The translations under genes were made by a program, and so were the position numbers. A stretch of 64,000 nt of DNA from Planctomycetota bacterium (GTDB lineage: Bacteria > Planctomycetota > Brocadiia > JAADGH01): assembly GCA_013152475.1 (NCBI GenBank), contig JAADGH010000066.1:24590-88589 (forward strand), read 5' to 3'. This document shows positions 28,921 through 37,787 of this stretch, in pieces. Within the stretch, counting starts at the first letter, position 1, and the number at the start of each line of letters is the position of its first letter. Below the pieces are notes generated by a model. That model did not search any database, had not been told where the DNA came from, and worked only from the letters and a program-made list of their open reading frames with translations.

Positions 28921-31587
28921 ATGAATAGATGGATTGCCTTGCTTCTATGTGCGGCAGTGGTTCTGGGGACCTCAATCCGGGCGATGGCGGATGGCCCGAA
29001 TATGCTGAAAAACGCGGATTTCGCGGAGCTTGACGGGAACGGCAAGCCGGCGCACTGGACGGTCAGCTTCCAGGGCAAGGGGGTCAAGGGCCTTGCCTCC
29101 GTGACAGAAGGCCCCGACGGGAAGAGGGCCCTGAAGATCGAGTGCACGGAGTTCCCCCGGGGCAACGGGCATGCCTGGGTTATCTTCAAACAGCGCGGCA
29201 CGGTGAAAACCAAGAAGCGGCAGAGGCTCTATGTGTCCTTCTGGTTGAAACAGGAGCGCTTGAAGGGAGGGGTGGTCAACCTGAATCTCATGCGAGTAAA
29301 ACCGTGGGGCACTCTCTGCAAGGTCTCCCTTCCGGTGACGCGCGAATGGAGCAAAGCGGAACTCCTTCTCACCCCGCATGAGGCGTGCGATGACGCGCTG
29401 TTCGAGATTTTCTTCACGGAGACCGGCACGCTCTATCTGTCGGACATTCACATAGCGGAGACGACAAAGGACCCTCTCGAGGTCAATCCGATCCGCCTCA
29501 AGATGGTGCGCGAGCGCCAACTGCCCCAGGAGAAGAACGTCTTGTGGAACGGCAGTTTTGAGGCCGGAATCGACGGCTGGGGCACGGAGGGATTTGACTA
29601 CAATGTAGTAAAGATTGACAGGGCCGAAGCGCAGCACGGCACGTGCTCGGCGCGAATTGACTTCGACAAGAACAGCGTGCCCATCGGCTACCCGGATTAC
29701 TCCAAGGCCCGCAAAGTCGTGTTTACGAAAGTACTGTGCGCGAGCAAGGGATGGACGAGATTTGAAAAGGGCAGGCCCTACACGCTGTCGGCCTACCTGA
29801 AATCAAACCGGGAAAATTTCCAGGCGAGTATCGGTGTCTACTTCATGACGGGGGCAAGAAAGCTGAAACGTGTTACCGTCACGGACGAATGGCAGCCGGC
29901 TGCGCTGACGTTTACGGCCAGGGACCTCTTTGGTTTTGTGGGGATAGAGGCTGAGACAAAGGACTTCTCCGAACAGTTGTGGATCGACGCGGTGCAGTTG
30001 GAGAAGGGAGACCGCGCGACACAATTCGACGCCAGGTATCCGGTCGAGGTCGCGTTCCGCCCCAGGCAGGCCGGGGGCATCTACTACACGGGGGATGAGA
30101 CTCTCTTCGACGTGGAGTGCGGGTTCAGGAGCAAGGCAGACCGGGCCACCGTGGACCTGAAGGTGCTCGACTATCAGGATAGAGAGGTTCATCAAAGGAA
30201 ACTCGATCTGGCCGAGGGCTCCGTCGGGAAGAGCATCCGACTCCCCGTGAAGGGCAACGGCCACTACAGGCTGATCGCCACGGTTAGGGGCAAGGGCTTT
30301 GAGTACACCCGCAAGACGTGTTTTGTCATCATCTACCCCTACGCCCGGACCTACGGCAACAAGGAAGCACGCTTCGGCACGAACCATCCCTACTATTCCG
30401 ACCGCCTCCAAAAACTCGCGGGGGACGCGGGCGTATACTGGGTGCGGGACTGGACGCTCAAGTGGGACAATGTCGAGCCGGAGAAGGGCAAATGGGACTT
30501 CAGCGCGCCGGAGATCTTCTTTGCCCGCGCTCGGCGGCTCAACCTGCACGTGTTGGCCATCCTGCCGGATCCCTCCGCCGGCTGGGCCAGCTCCGGTCCA
30601 CCCGAAGCGCGCGGAAAACGATTGGGGGATGCGTTTGAGGACCTGTGGTATCTGCCCCGGGACATGCAGGACTACCGGCGCTACGTGCGGAAGTGCATCG
30701 AACGTTATAAAGACGTAAGCCGCGTGTGGGAGGTGCTCAACGAGCCGTTCAAGACGCGCGGGTGGGACGTGGGCGATCAGTACGGACAGTTCCTGAGGAT
30801 CGTCAAGGAGGAGGCCCGCCGGGCCGACAAGGCCTTGAAGGTCATGCGCTGCGGCTTGTGCTATTACAAGAAAGACGAGGAGGCCAATACCGAGGCCGCA
30901 AGGCTGGCTGATATATTGAGCGAGCATATGTACCCTCGGTACAACGACACAAAGAAGTTCGTGGGGAAAATCAGCATGATCAATGACTTTCTGCAGAGGC
31001 ATGGGGTGAAGACGGATATCTGGGTCACGGAATACGGCAAGTATTCCAACGACGATCCGAGCTACAAGCACGCTCGGTTCAGCCACTATTACACCAACGG
31101 CGATGAGCGCACCGCCGCTGCCTACAACATCAAATACCTGACCGTCCTCTTCAGCCATGGAGTCAGCAAGGTCTTTTTCCACCAGCGGACATGGCCCATC
31201 GGCCTGAACTACAAGGGCAACGGCATCCACTTCGACATGCTCTTTGACTACGGCCCCAGGCCGCACAAGTTTTTCCCTGCCGCGAATGCCATGGCCTGGT
31301 TCCTCCGTCCAGGATCCAAACCCGGCAGGCCCATCAACGAACAGGGCCCGATCTTCGCCTACACCTTTGACCGCCCACAAAACAAGGTCATGGTCCTGTG
31401 GGCCGACAAGGCGGCCATCAAGCTCGACCCGGGGTTACAGGGGCTCGTGCGCGGTCTTGCCGTCTACAATCTGATGGGCCGGAAACTGGAGGGGATCGAC
31501 CACGTTGGCGACGAACCCGTCTACCTGACCGGCAGCGCCGACCGTATCGAAGCACTTGAGAAAGCGCTTGCACAGAACCCGGGCTAA
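28921..31587 (+). CDS. Secreted clan GH-A glycoside hydrolase with two N-terminal binding domains
   Basis: The 888-residue protein has a signal peptide ending near SIRAMADG, two jelly-roll modules of CBM4_9 type (NMLKNADFAEL and NVLWNGSFEAGIDGWG), a further beta domain, and a TIM barrel. The barrel shows WEVLNEPF with Glu608 as likely acid/base and WVTEYGKY with Glu704 as likely nucleophile, the two glutamates of GH-A retaining enzymes. The WDNVEPEKGKWDF segment recalls GH39/GH10-like and GH5-like barrels. It would cleave a glycan outside the cell. Family assignment within the clan is open. It faces the SDR gene tail to tail. Confidence 0.82.
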   Translation: MNRWIALLLCAAVVLGTSIRAMADGPNMLKNADFAELDGNGKPAHWTVSFQGKGVKGLASVTEGPDGKRALKIECTEFPRGNGHAWVIFKQRGTVKTKKRQRLYVSFWLKQERLKGGVVNLNLMRVKPWGTLCKVSLPVTREWSKAELLLTPHEACDDALFEIFFTETGTLYLSDIHIAETTKDPLEVNPIRLKMVRERQLPQEKNVLWNGSFEAGIDGWGTEGFDYNVVKIDRAEAQHGTCSARIDFDKNSVPIGYPDYSKARKVVFTKVLCASKGWTRFEKGRPYTLSAYLKSNRENFQASIGVYFMTGARKLKRVTVTDEWQPAALTFTARDLFGFVGIEAETKDFSEQLWIDAVQLEKGDRATQFDARYPVEVAFRPRQAGGIYYTGDETLFDVECGFRSKADRATVDLKVLDYQDREVHQRKLDLAEGSVGKSIRLPVKGNGHYRLIATVRGKGFEYTRKTCFVIIYPYARTYGNKEARFGTNHPYYSDRLQKLAGDAGVYWVRDWTLKWDNVEPEKGKWDFSAPEIFFARARRLNLHVLAILPDPSAGWASSGPPEARGKRLGDAFEDLWYLPRDMQDYRRYVRKCIERYKDVSRVWEVLNEPFKTRGWDVGDQYGQFLRIVKEEARRADKALKVMRCGLCYYKKDEEANTEAARLADILSEHMYPRYNDTKKFVGKISMINDFLQRHGVKTDIWVTEYGKYSNDDPSYKHARFSHYYTNGDERTAAAYNIKYLTVLFSHGVSKVFFHQRTWPIGLNYKGNGIHFDMLFDYGPRPHKFFPAANAMAWFLRPGSKPGRPINEQGPIFAYTFDRPQNKVMVLWADKAAIKLDPGLQGLVRGLAVYNLMGRKLEGIDHVGDEPVYLTGSADRIEALEKALAQNPG

Positions 31588-31617
31588 GCGCACTGGCGTT
31601 TCGCGCCGCAAGGGCCG

Positions 31618-32472
31618 TCAGGTCGGATCTTCCGCCGCCACGTTATGTTCGGGCGTGAAGCCCAGCTCTTGCTTGATCCGGGAGATGTCGAACACGGGGT
31701 CGCGCTCGTGGCCGGGACGTTCGTAATGAGACAGGTCCAATCCGGCGGCGCCCTCTCCATACCGGGCACGGATGATCTCCGGGATCGTGTCCTCGACGCA
31801 GGCCTGTGCGCCGACGGCATTCATGATGCGGCAGCCGGGTTTGCACGGCGCCTCCGCCGCCATCGTGAAGCACCGGATGGCATCGCTCAGACACATGGGG
31901 GAGATGGACGCCATGCCCCAGTTCCAGGGGGGCTCGGCCTTCCGCAGTTCCCGTTTGGCGTCATCAGCGGTGATGCCCGCCAGCCGTATAGCGATCAAGT
32001 CTACATCCCTGTTCTGACGCGAAATGTAACGGGCCAGCTCTTCCATCATGTATTTTGAAAACCCATAGCCAAGCCGGTCCAGACAGGGATGTTCGTCAGG
32101 CATGGGCAACTGGAGTGGCCGGAAGTCGGGACAGAGCACACCTGCGGCGGCAATGGAACTGGCCAGGACGAACTTCTTGCATCCTCGATCTATCAGGTAG
32201 CGCAATAAGCGGCGGGTGCCCAGCACATTGACGCCGAGCTGCTCCTCCTCCGTGCCACCACTTGTCACCGCGGCAAGGTGGATCAGCGCGTCTATCTCGT
32301 AGGCATCCAATTCTCGCAGATCGTCCGGCGATGTGAAATCGCCGCGGATCGCCGTGACCCCTTCCACTGCGGTTTCCCCTCGGGAGAGACATACGACGTC
32401 ATGCTTTTCGGCCATGGACTGCGCCAGCGCGCGGCCGATGAATCCACTGGTTCCCGTAATGACGACTCTCAA
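31618..32472 (-). CDS. NAD-dependent epimerase/dehydratase (extended SDR)
   Basis: The 284-residue protein begins MRVVITGTSGFIGRAL, with the GxxGxxG NAD-binding motif, followed by GDFTSPDDL and HLAAVTSGG. The catalytic YGFSK (Tyr-x-x-x-Lys) is near residue 136. It would epimerise, dehydrate or oxidise a sugar or sugar nucleotide. The start is a TTG at 32472 that overlaps the TGA of a 34-codon sulfatase fragment (TTGA), so it may be translated by stop-restart coupling. No separate ribosome site is seen. Confidence 0.85.
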   Translation of the reverse strand: MRVVITGTSGFIGRALAQSMAEKHDVVCLSRGETAVEGVTAIRGDFTSPDDLRELDAYEIDALIHLAAVTSGGTEEEQLGVNVLGTRRLLRYLIDRGCKKFVLASSIAAAGVLCPDFRPLQLPMPDEHPCLDRLGYGFSKYMMEELARYISRQNRDVDLIAIRLAGITADDAKRELRKAEPPWNWGMASISPMCLSDAIRCFTMAAEAPCKPGCRIMNAVGAQACVEDTIPEIIRARYGEGAAGLDLSHYERPGHERDPVFDISRIKQELGFTPEHNVAAEDPT

Positions 32473-32573
32473 TTTTGCCGATCCGGATTCGGTGTCTTGA
32501 TGATGGGGTTAAGGTCGCGCGCCGCAACGCAATCAGCACGGAACGTATCGAGGTAAATCAGAACTACGTTCAT
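32469..32573 (-). pseudogene. N-terminal fragment of a sulfatase, 34 codons
   Basis: A short frame starts at an ATG with a strong AAGGAG site and reads MNVVLIYLDTFRADCV, then IIKTPNPDRQN, then stop. This is the N-terminus of a sulfatase: the LDTFRAD metal site and the TPNLDRL-like segment. The rest of the gene is gone. Its stop overlaps the TTG start of the SDR gene. It is either a leftover of a deletion that joined a sulfatase promoter and ribosome site to the SDR gene, or now serves as a leader peptide. Confidence 0.6.
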
Positions 32574-32741
32574 GACGCTCCTTTCCTGCAACTGTCCCTT
32601 TCTCCGTTGTCACTTGAGGAAGGGGAGCGGCGGCGATATCCTGTGAAGAGGTTAAGGGAATCTTCTTTAAGAAAAAGATAGGCCGCCCTGGGGAAAAGCT
32701 ACCAGATTTTGGGCGCAAAGGAAACCGAAAATATCCGGAAT

Positions 32742-32900
32742 TTAGGGGTGAAGAAGGGGCAGTGTTTGGCGGGGTTCGTGGACGTGGTGGAGCAGGCGCG
32801 GCCGGGGCTGGTCTTTCACCGCGTCCTCGGCCAGTGCGAACAGCCGATCGCATTCCCGAAGCGCCTTCTCGATCAGGAACGTCGCGTGGAATGTTTTCGG
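32742..32900 (-). pseudogene. C-terminal remnant of a glycan-cluster protein
   Basis: In one minus-strand frame that ends at TAA (32742), the last 50 or so codons have the codon use of neighbouring genes and read FLIEKALRECDRLFALAED followed by AVKDQPRPRLLHHVHEPRQT. This resembles the helical C-terminus of DUF4838-type proteins (alternating Leu/Ala, AVKDxP, HHVxxAR). No complete gene is attached, and the frame runs into the antisense of the gene at 33001. Together with the sulfatase fragment it marks a deletion or rearrangement. The rest of 32473-33000 holds a promoter at 32922. Confidence 0.35.
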
Positions 32901-32921
32901 AGAACAGCCTCCGTTCTCACC

Positions 32922-32951
32922 TTGACAGGGGTCGAAGGGTTGTGCTATGGT
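32922..32951 (+). promoter_or_regulatory. Promoter for the C39/BtrH-like gene
   Basis: TTGACA (32922-32927), an 18-base spacer and TATGGT (32946-32951). Because the -10 box overlaps an ATG at 32947, translation must begin further on, at 33001. Confidence 0.5.
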
Positions 32952-33000
32952 AAGGACCACAACAAAATGGATAGTCTCCTCGTATCGAGGTACGCCCTTC

Positions 33001-34038
33001 ATGTCGGCGCAAAATATCGGCGACAAGGTTCCGAAGTACGGTCCGGCGGTTCCTCCGGTGGGTGTGCTGTGGTCGGCCCTGCGAGTGGGAGGCGAGGGCA
33101 TTGAGCTGGACTTCCTCACCGGCATCACCGGCGCAGCGTTTCGCACTTGCGTAGATAAGGAAGTGAGCGACGAGGTACTTTGGGCCGAGGGGAATCGCTT
33201 CGCCGAGAACGCCCTGCCTATTCTCGGATACGAGCTCCACTTCATCGCCCGCGGGTTCGGCCGGGGCCCGATGAAAACTGCGGACCGGGAGAAGATTTTC
33301 ACCACCCTCCAGGTAGCGATCGACGGCGGGACGCCCGTTTTCCTGACGGGATCGTTCGGCTGGGCCCTGGTCCTCGGGTACGACAAGGGGAAGAAGCAAT
33401 ACTGGGTCCGGCAGGCCGCTCCGTGGAACACCGCCCAGGACATGTCGCAGTGTCCGCCCTGGCACACCGGCGCCGAACAGGAGGAGCGCTGGGAGGACGA
33501 GGCGAAGCTCGCCGAGATGGAGAGCGGGATCGACTTGGCCTTTCTACAAAAGCGGGGCCGCGCCCTGCCCAACCGCGGCCTGGCCATCAACGCTCTGCGG
33601 CACGCCGTCACCCATATGAGTAGGAAAAGCCGGGAGACCGCGCACTTCGGTCTGGGCGCCATCCGATTTCTGCGGGAACAGATCCTCAGTCAAGCGGAGG
33701 GGCAGACATGGGGCGCGCACATTTTCGGAGCGGCCCTGCCCGTGCAGGTCATCTTTACCACGCTCAACCGGACAAAAGCGGCCGTTTTCCTCAGGGCAGT
33801 GGCGGAGGATTTCGGCGGCGAGAAGGGCTCGCTCCTCGGGCAGTGCGCCTCGGCCTATGACGACTCGGCGCAGACGTGGCTCACACTTCAGTGCTCCCTG
33901 CCCAACCCAAAGGCCTACTACGAAAGCAAGGAATCGGTCAACCCAAGCCCCGACATCCTTCACAGCATGGCTGAACTGCTGAAGCAGATCGCCGAAATCG
34001 AGGAACGCGCTCTTCACCTACTCGAGGGCGTTGTCTGA
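33001..34038 (+). CDS. Cysteine-protease-fold (C39/BtrH_N-like) protein, probably without the catalytic cysteine
   Basis: The 345-residue protein has the order seen in BtrH N-terminal/C39-like domains: a first helix (PVGVLWSALRVGG), ELDFLTGITGAAFRT, a metal/His-like middle, and strands GTPVFLTGSFGWALVLGYD and QYWVRQAAP. In the family a cysteine normally lies in the first helix; here that helix has Ser or Trp in its place, so it may not be an active thiol enzyme. The second half is helical. The start at 33001 was chosen because the promoter -10 covers the earlier ATG. The secreted protein gene follows with no gap (TGA then GTG). Function unknown. Confidence 0.6.
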   Translation: MSAQNIGDKVPKYGPAVPPVGVLWSALRVGGEGIELDFLTGITGAAFRTCVDKEVSDEVLWAEGNRFAENALPILGYELHFIARGFGRGPMKTADREKIFTTLQVAIDGGTPVFLTGSFGWALVLGYDKGKKQYWVRQAAPWNTAQDMSQCPPWHTGAEQEERWEDEAKLAEMESGIDLAFLQKRGRALPNRGLAINALRHAVTHMSRKSRETAHFGLGAIRFLREQILSQAEGQTWGAHIFGAALPVQVIFTTLNRTKAAVFLRAVAEDFGGEKGSLLGQCASAYDDSAQTWLTLQCSLPNPKAYYESKESVNPSPDILHSMAELLKQIAEIEERALHLLEGVV

Positions 34039-35706
34039 GTGAGATTCTCCTGGACCATGTGCGCCCGGCGACTCCTGACCCCCTGGATTCTGGCCCTCAT
34101 GCTCCTGCCGTGCGCCCGGGCCGCGGACCGCAACCGGATCATAATCGCCACCGACCACAACTCCGTCCTCCGCTCTCTTGGAAAGGACGCCGGCCTCCTG
34201 CCGAAAACCGATTACGCCCTCCTCGGCGGACACGGCCTCGATCGGAACATCGTGATCCGTCAGGCTCTGTCCACCGGCGCCCAGTACGCCTACGTGCTCA
34301 ATCCAGCTTGGTGGCCGGTTAAGGTGTCGATCGCGCTCGACTGCCCCGACCGCGTACTCGTCGTGGACGGGGTCGAGACGGACAAAACGATTTCTCTCGA
34401 TCTTGCCCCCCATCAGGTCGCCATCCTCCGGATCGCCCCCCCGGCGACCTTCCTCTCCGCCCAGGTCGAAGTGCCCGAGGACGTGGTGGCCGAGATCACA
34501 CGGGAACTGACCGACCTCACCCTCGCCCTCCCCCACCTGCCCACGCACCGGCCGAATCTTGTCATGAAAAACGCCGGCTTCGAGAAATACGATTCCCGAA
34601 AGGCGCCCCTTAACTGGCATATCTTCGACTGGCACAAGCAGGACAGCGTCTTCGGCTTCGATATCGGCAATAAAACCGAGGGCAAGCAGTCCTTTTTCAT
34701 GGACAGCACCGAGCACGGCAAGACGCTGGGCATCGTGACCGACAAGTTCCGCATCCACCCCGGCCGGCCCTGCGAGCTGGCGGTCGATCTGGCGACGAGC
34801 GCCGAGGAGGGCAAGGCGCGGATCGGCTTTACCGGAGTGAAACACCTGAGAAAAACAGTCAAGCCCGACAACGTCTGGCGGGAGTTCACGCTGCCGCTGT
34901 CGGGCGCGCAGACGGAGACCCTCACCCAGAAAGGAACCGTCCGTGTCGAGATCCACAACGACGCGAAAGGAATCTTATGGGTGGACAATGTAAGGGTGGC
35001 GGACACCGCTCTCTGCGGTATGGAGGCCGCAGAGAGCATCGAGCTTTTGACCGATCGCCTGGCCAAGTCCTTCGCCGAGGGCGACTTCATCCGTTGCTTC
35101 CAAACCCTTCAGGAAGACCCCATCCGGGATGTGCTTCAAACTATCGCAAAAATGAAAACGGGCAATGAGTGGCTCATCACCGGGCCATTCTCCTCTTCCA
35201 GCGATACCGACCTCCTCAAGCCCTATCCACCGGAGAAAGATGTGCTCGATGGCAAGGAGCTGCGCGATGTGGAATACACCGGCCCGGAAGGGATGAAGGT
35301 GCAATGGGTTACGAACTGGACGACCGAGGCCCAGGGATCGCCGGGCTATCTCGACCTGTGCTCGGCCGTGGGGCCCTTCGACAACGCCATTGCCTACGCC
35401 TACACGGAGGTGTATTCCAAGCTGAACCAGAAGGTGCATCTCCTCATCGGCAGCGATGACAGCGTCGCGGCGTGGGTCAATGGCAAGCAGGTGCATCTCA
35501 AGCCCGGCAGCCGCGCGGCGAAGCCGGCCGAGGATGTGGTGCAGGCCGACCTGATCGCCGGGTGGAACAAGGTCCTGCTGAAGATCCGCAACGGCGGGAG
35601 CTCGTGGGGGTTCTTCTTCACCATTGCCGACGAAAACGGAAACCCGATCAAAGACATTCAATACGGGCGGGACCTCCTCGCCCGCAAGAAGGAGGAAGCC
35701 AAATGA
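34039..35706 (+). CDS. Secreted accessory protein with beta-sandwich modules, no catalytic domain seen
   Basis: The 555-residue protein starts at a GTG directly after the preceding stop. A signal peptide (LLTPWILALMLLPCARAAD) leads into a segment (YAYVLNPAWWPVKVSIALDC, LDLAPHQVAILRI) like the C-terminal beta-sandwich of large glycoside hydrolases, but no barrel precedes it. Next is a jelly-roll carbohydrate-binding module (NLVMKNAGFEKYDS, about 174-330), then a C-terminal beta domain (ITGPFSSSSDTDL, LLIGSDDSVAAWVNGKQV) found in many planctomycete-type secreted proteins. It looks like a glycan-binding or assembly factor, or a shortened hydrolase. Confidence 0.7.
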   Translation: MRFSWTMCARRLLTPWILALMLLPCARAADRNRIIIATDHNSVLRSLGKDAGLLPKTDYALLGGHGLDRNIVIRQALSTGAQYAYVLNPAWWPVKVSIALDCPDRVLVVDGVETDKTISLDLAPHQVAILRIAPPATFLSAQVEVPEDVVAEITRELTDLTLALPHLPTHRPNLVMKNAGFEKYDSRKAPLNWHIFDWHKQDSVFGFDIGNKTEGKQSFFMDSTEHGKTLGIVTDKFRIHPGRPCELAVDLATSAEEGKARIGFTGVKHLRKTVKPDNVWREFTLPLSGAQTETLTQKGTVRVEIHNDAKGILWVDNVRVADTALCGMEAAESIELLTDRLAKSFAEGDFIRCFQTLQEDPIRDVLQTIAKMKTGNEWLITGPFSSSSDTDLLKPYPPEKDVLDGKELRDVEYTGPEGMKVQWVTNWTTEAQGSPGYLDLCSAVGPFDNAIAYAYTEVYSKLNQKVHLLIGSDDSVAAWVNGKQVHLKPGSRAAKPAEDVVQADLIAGWNKVLLKIRNGGSSWGFFFTIADENGNPIKDIQYGRDLLARKKEEAK

Positions 35707-35762
35707 GAGCCTTAGTACAGCATTTCATTGGTCCATGTGGGGTTCGTTGCGAGGTAAACATG

Positions 35763-35830
35763 GTCATTCCCGCGAAAGCGGGAATCCACGAGGAAGCGAG
35801 GGCCTGGATTCCCGCTTTCGCGGGAATGAC
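35763..35830. repeat. dRS3-like inverted repeat element
   Basis: Perfect 26-base arms at 35763-35788 and 35805-35830, each containing ATTCCCGCGAAAGCGGGAAT or its complement, enclose 16 bases. Each arm is itself a hairpin. The sequence matches the widely spread ATTCCC-N8-GGGAAT repeats known as dRS3 in Neisseria and seen in many other bacteria. It lies between two genes of the glycan block. Confidence 0.85.
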
Positions 35831-35864
35831 GGGTAGCCAGACGCACCCTATACGGATTTGTGAA

Positions 35865-37787
35865 ATGCTGCACTTAGGAGTCCTGATCCTGTTCCTCTGC
35901 ATCTGCGGGAGTGCTGCCATGTGTGACGACACGCTGGGATTCAAGACCGTGACGCATCAACCCGAGATCACCGACGAGATCCTCCACAACCCCGGCATGG
36001 GCCTCTTCTTCATGCCCGGGGTGAGCACCCACTACGAGGTGGACTGGTTCGTTTCGCTCGTCGATATCGCCTACCAGCGCGTCGGGTGGTATCAGCTCGA
36101 GCCGGAGGAGGGCGTCTACAAGTTCGACGAGGTCCTGGACCCGGTCTTTGACTACTGGCTCAAGCGCGGCAAGCGCGTCGCGCTGCGCGTGATGTCCTCC
36201 AGCATGCACTCGCGCGAGATGTATGTCACACCGAAATGGGTCTTCGATGCGGGCGTGCCGGGTGTGAAACTCAAGGGCCTTTATGTTCCGAAGCAGATCG
36301 ACCCCGCCTTCTGGAATCCCCTCTACATCGAGAAGCAAGCGCCCTTCATTCGGGCCTTGGGTAAGAAGTACAATGGCATGGAGGGCCTCGAATTCGTTGA
36401 TCTCGGCTGCGTCGGGGAGTGGGGGGAGAGCCACCTCATGCGATGGTCCACCGAGGACAAGGAGAAGACAGGCTACACCCCACTGGCTTACACAAAAGCG
36501 TATATGCGCTTCATCGACCTCTACCGCGAGGCTTTCCCCGACACACCGCTCGCCCTCAACTGCGGCACCAGCGGCGCAGGGCACAACGACGTGATTGTGG
36601 ACTACGCCGTGTCGAAGGGCGTCTGGCTGCGGCAGGATGGCCTGAAGGAGGGATACGGCCGGGAGGGCGCGAGCCGCTACTACCACCAGTACTTCCGCCG
36701 CGTGAAGACGCTCTACGAGCTTTGCTACGGATACCGCGGGATGCTCGATCGCGGCATGACGTTGGACAAGGTGTTCAAGCGCGGCCTGGAGGACCCGATC
36801 AGCTACATGAACATGAACCTGGCCGGCACAGCCACGCTCAAGAAGTTCCCCGAGGTGGACCGCGCCGCCGTTCGCCACGCCGCACGCTACGTGGGTTATC
36901 GCCTTGCGCCCGTGGCGGTGGAGCACCAGGACACGATTCACATTGACAAAAACATTGCGCCGCGTCTCTGGATGAACATCACCTGGCGCAACCTCGGCGC
37001 GGCGCCATGCTATGAATACTACGCCGTGGAGATCGCTCTGGTCGATGAGAAGGGAACGGAGGTATTTCGCACGGTTGAAATGCCCGACAAGCCGACGACC
37101 CTCTGGATGCCCAAGGAGGACACAGACACCGCCTTCTCCCTCGTGCTGCCCCAGGGCCTGAAGCCGGGCGTCTACGCCCTGAAGATCGGCCTGGTGGACC
37201 CCTTCAACGAGGAACGGCATCTTCTCCTGCCGCTCAAGCACAAGGACGAGAAGGGATGCTACACCATTGCCACAGTGACCGCCGCGCCGCGCGACGAGCC
37301 GCTGCCCCAGCCGGCGATTCCCGGCGGCGACTTCGAGGCGCAGAACGCCATCGAGGGATGGTGGTTCGCCAAGGGCCTCAAGGCATCGCTTGTCACCGAT
37401 GACGCGCCGCAGGGGAAGCAGTGCCTCCGCGTCGAGGGCGAGACGGGCAAGGGGTGGAACTACGGGGGCGCGCCGACTATCCCTTTGCTGCCGGCGGCCG
37501 AGTATGAGCTGTCCGTGAAGATGAAGGTCCTCTCCATCGACGACCCGAAGAAGCCACCCTATGTGAAACTCGGCCTGACCGACGCCGAGGGCAAGTGGTT
37601 CACGAACGTGGGGACCCGTCGCTACGACACATCGGAGCTCGGCACATGGCAGGAGCTTCGCGGCAAGTTCGTCACGCCCGCTACAACCCGAGGCGGCCAC
37701 TTCGCCATTGAGAAAGGCGGCACGCTGCCGCGCAAAGTCGTGCTCCTCCTCGACGACATCCGCCTCCACCTGCTCAGTGCGCCGTAA
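35865..37787 (+). CDS. Secreted DUF4832/DUF4874-like TIM-barrel protein
   Basis: The 640-residue protein has a signal peptide (MLHLGVLILFLCICGSAAM), a barrel beginning with ILHNPGMGLFF and containing VDLGCVGEWGESH, the GxxGEWGE signature seen in DUF4832/DUF4874 proteins that resemble glycoside hydrolases. After it lie the NITWRNLGAAPCY beta domain and a C-terminal jelly-roll binding module (GGDFEAQNAIEGWWF, LLLDDIRL). It probably acts on an extracellular glycan. The open frame extends upstream through the dRS3-like element to 35472, but the signal peptide fixes the start at 35865. Its last codons abut an IS3-family remnant, so the tail may have been altered. Confidence 0.75.
   Translation: MLHLGVLILFLCICGSAAMCDDTLGFKTVTHQPEITDEILHNPGMGLFFMPGVSTHYEVDWFVSLVDIAYQRVGWYQLEPEEGVYKFDEVLDPVFDYWLKRGKRVALRVMSSSMHSREMYVTPKWVFDAGVPGVKLKGLYVPKQIDPAFWNPLYIEKQAPFIRALGKKYNGMEGLEFVDLGCVGEWGESHLMRWSTEDKEKTGYTPLAYTKAYMRFIDLYREAFPDTPLALNCGTSGAGHNDVIVDYAVSKGVWLRQDGLKEGYGREGASRYYHQYFRRVKTLYELCYGYRGMLDRGMTLDKVFKRGLEDPISYMNMNLAGTATLKKFPEVDRAAVRHAARYVGYRLAPVAVEHQDTIHIDKNIAPRLWMNITWRNLGAAPCYEYYAVEIALVDEKGTEVFRTVEMPDKPTTLWMPKEDTDTAFSLVLPQGLKPGVYALKIGLVDPFNEERHLLLPLKHKDEKGCYTIATVTAAPRDEPLPQPAIPGGDFEAQNAIEGWWFAKGLKASLVTDDAPQGKQCLRVEGETGKGWNYGGAPTIPLLPAAEYELSVKMKVLSIDDPKKPPYVKLGLTDAEGKWFTNVGTRRYDTSELGTWQELRGKFVTPATTRGGHFAIEKGGTLPRKVVLLLDDIRLHLLSAP

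Noticed and set aside
35874..37769. Minus-strand open frame of 631 codons
   Set aside because: Antisense to the DUF4832-like gene, which has a signal peptide and recognisable motifs.
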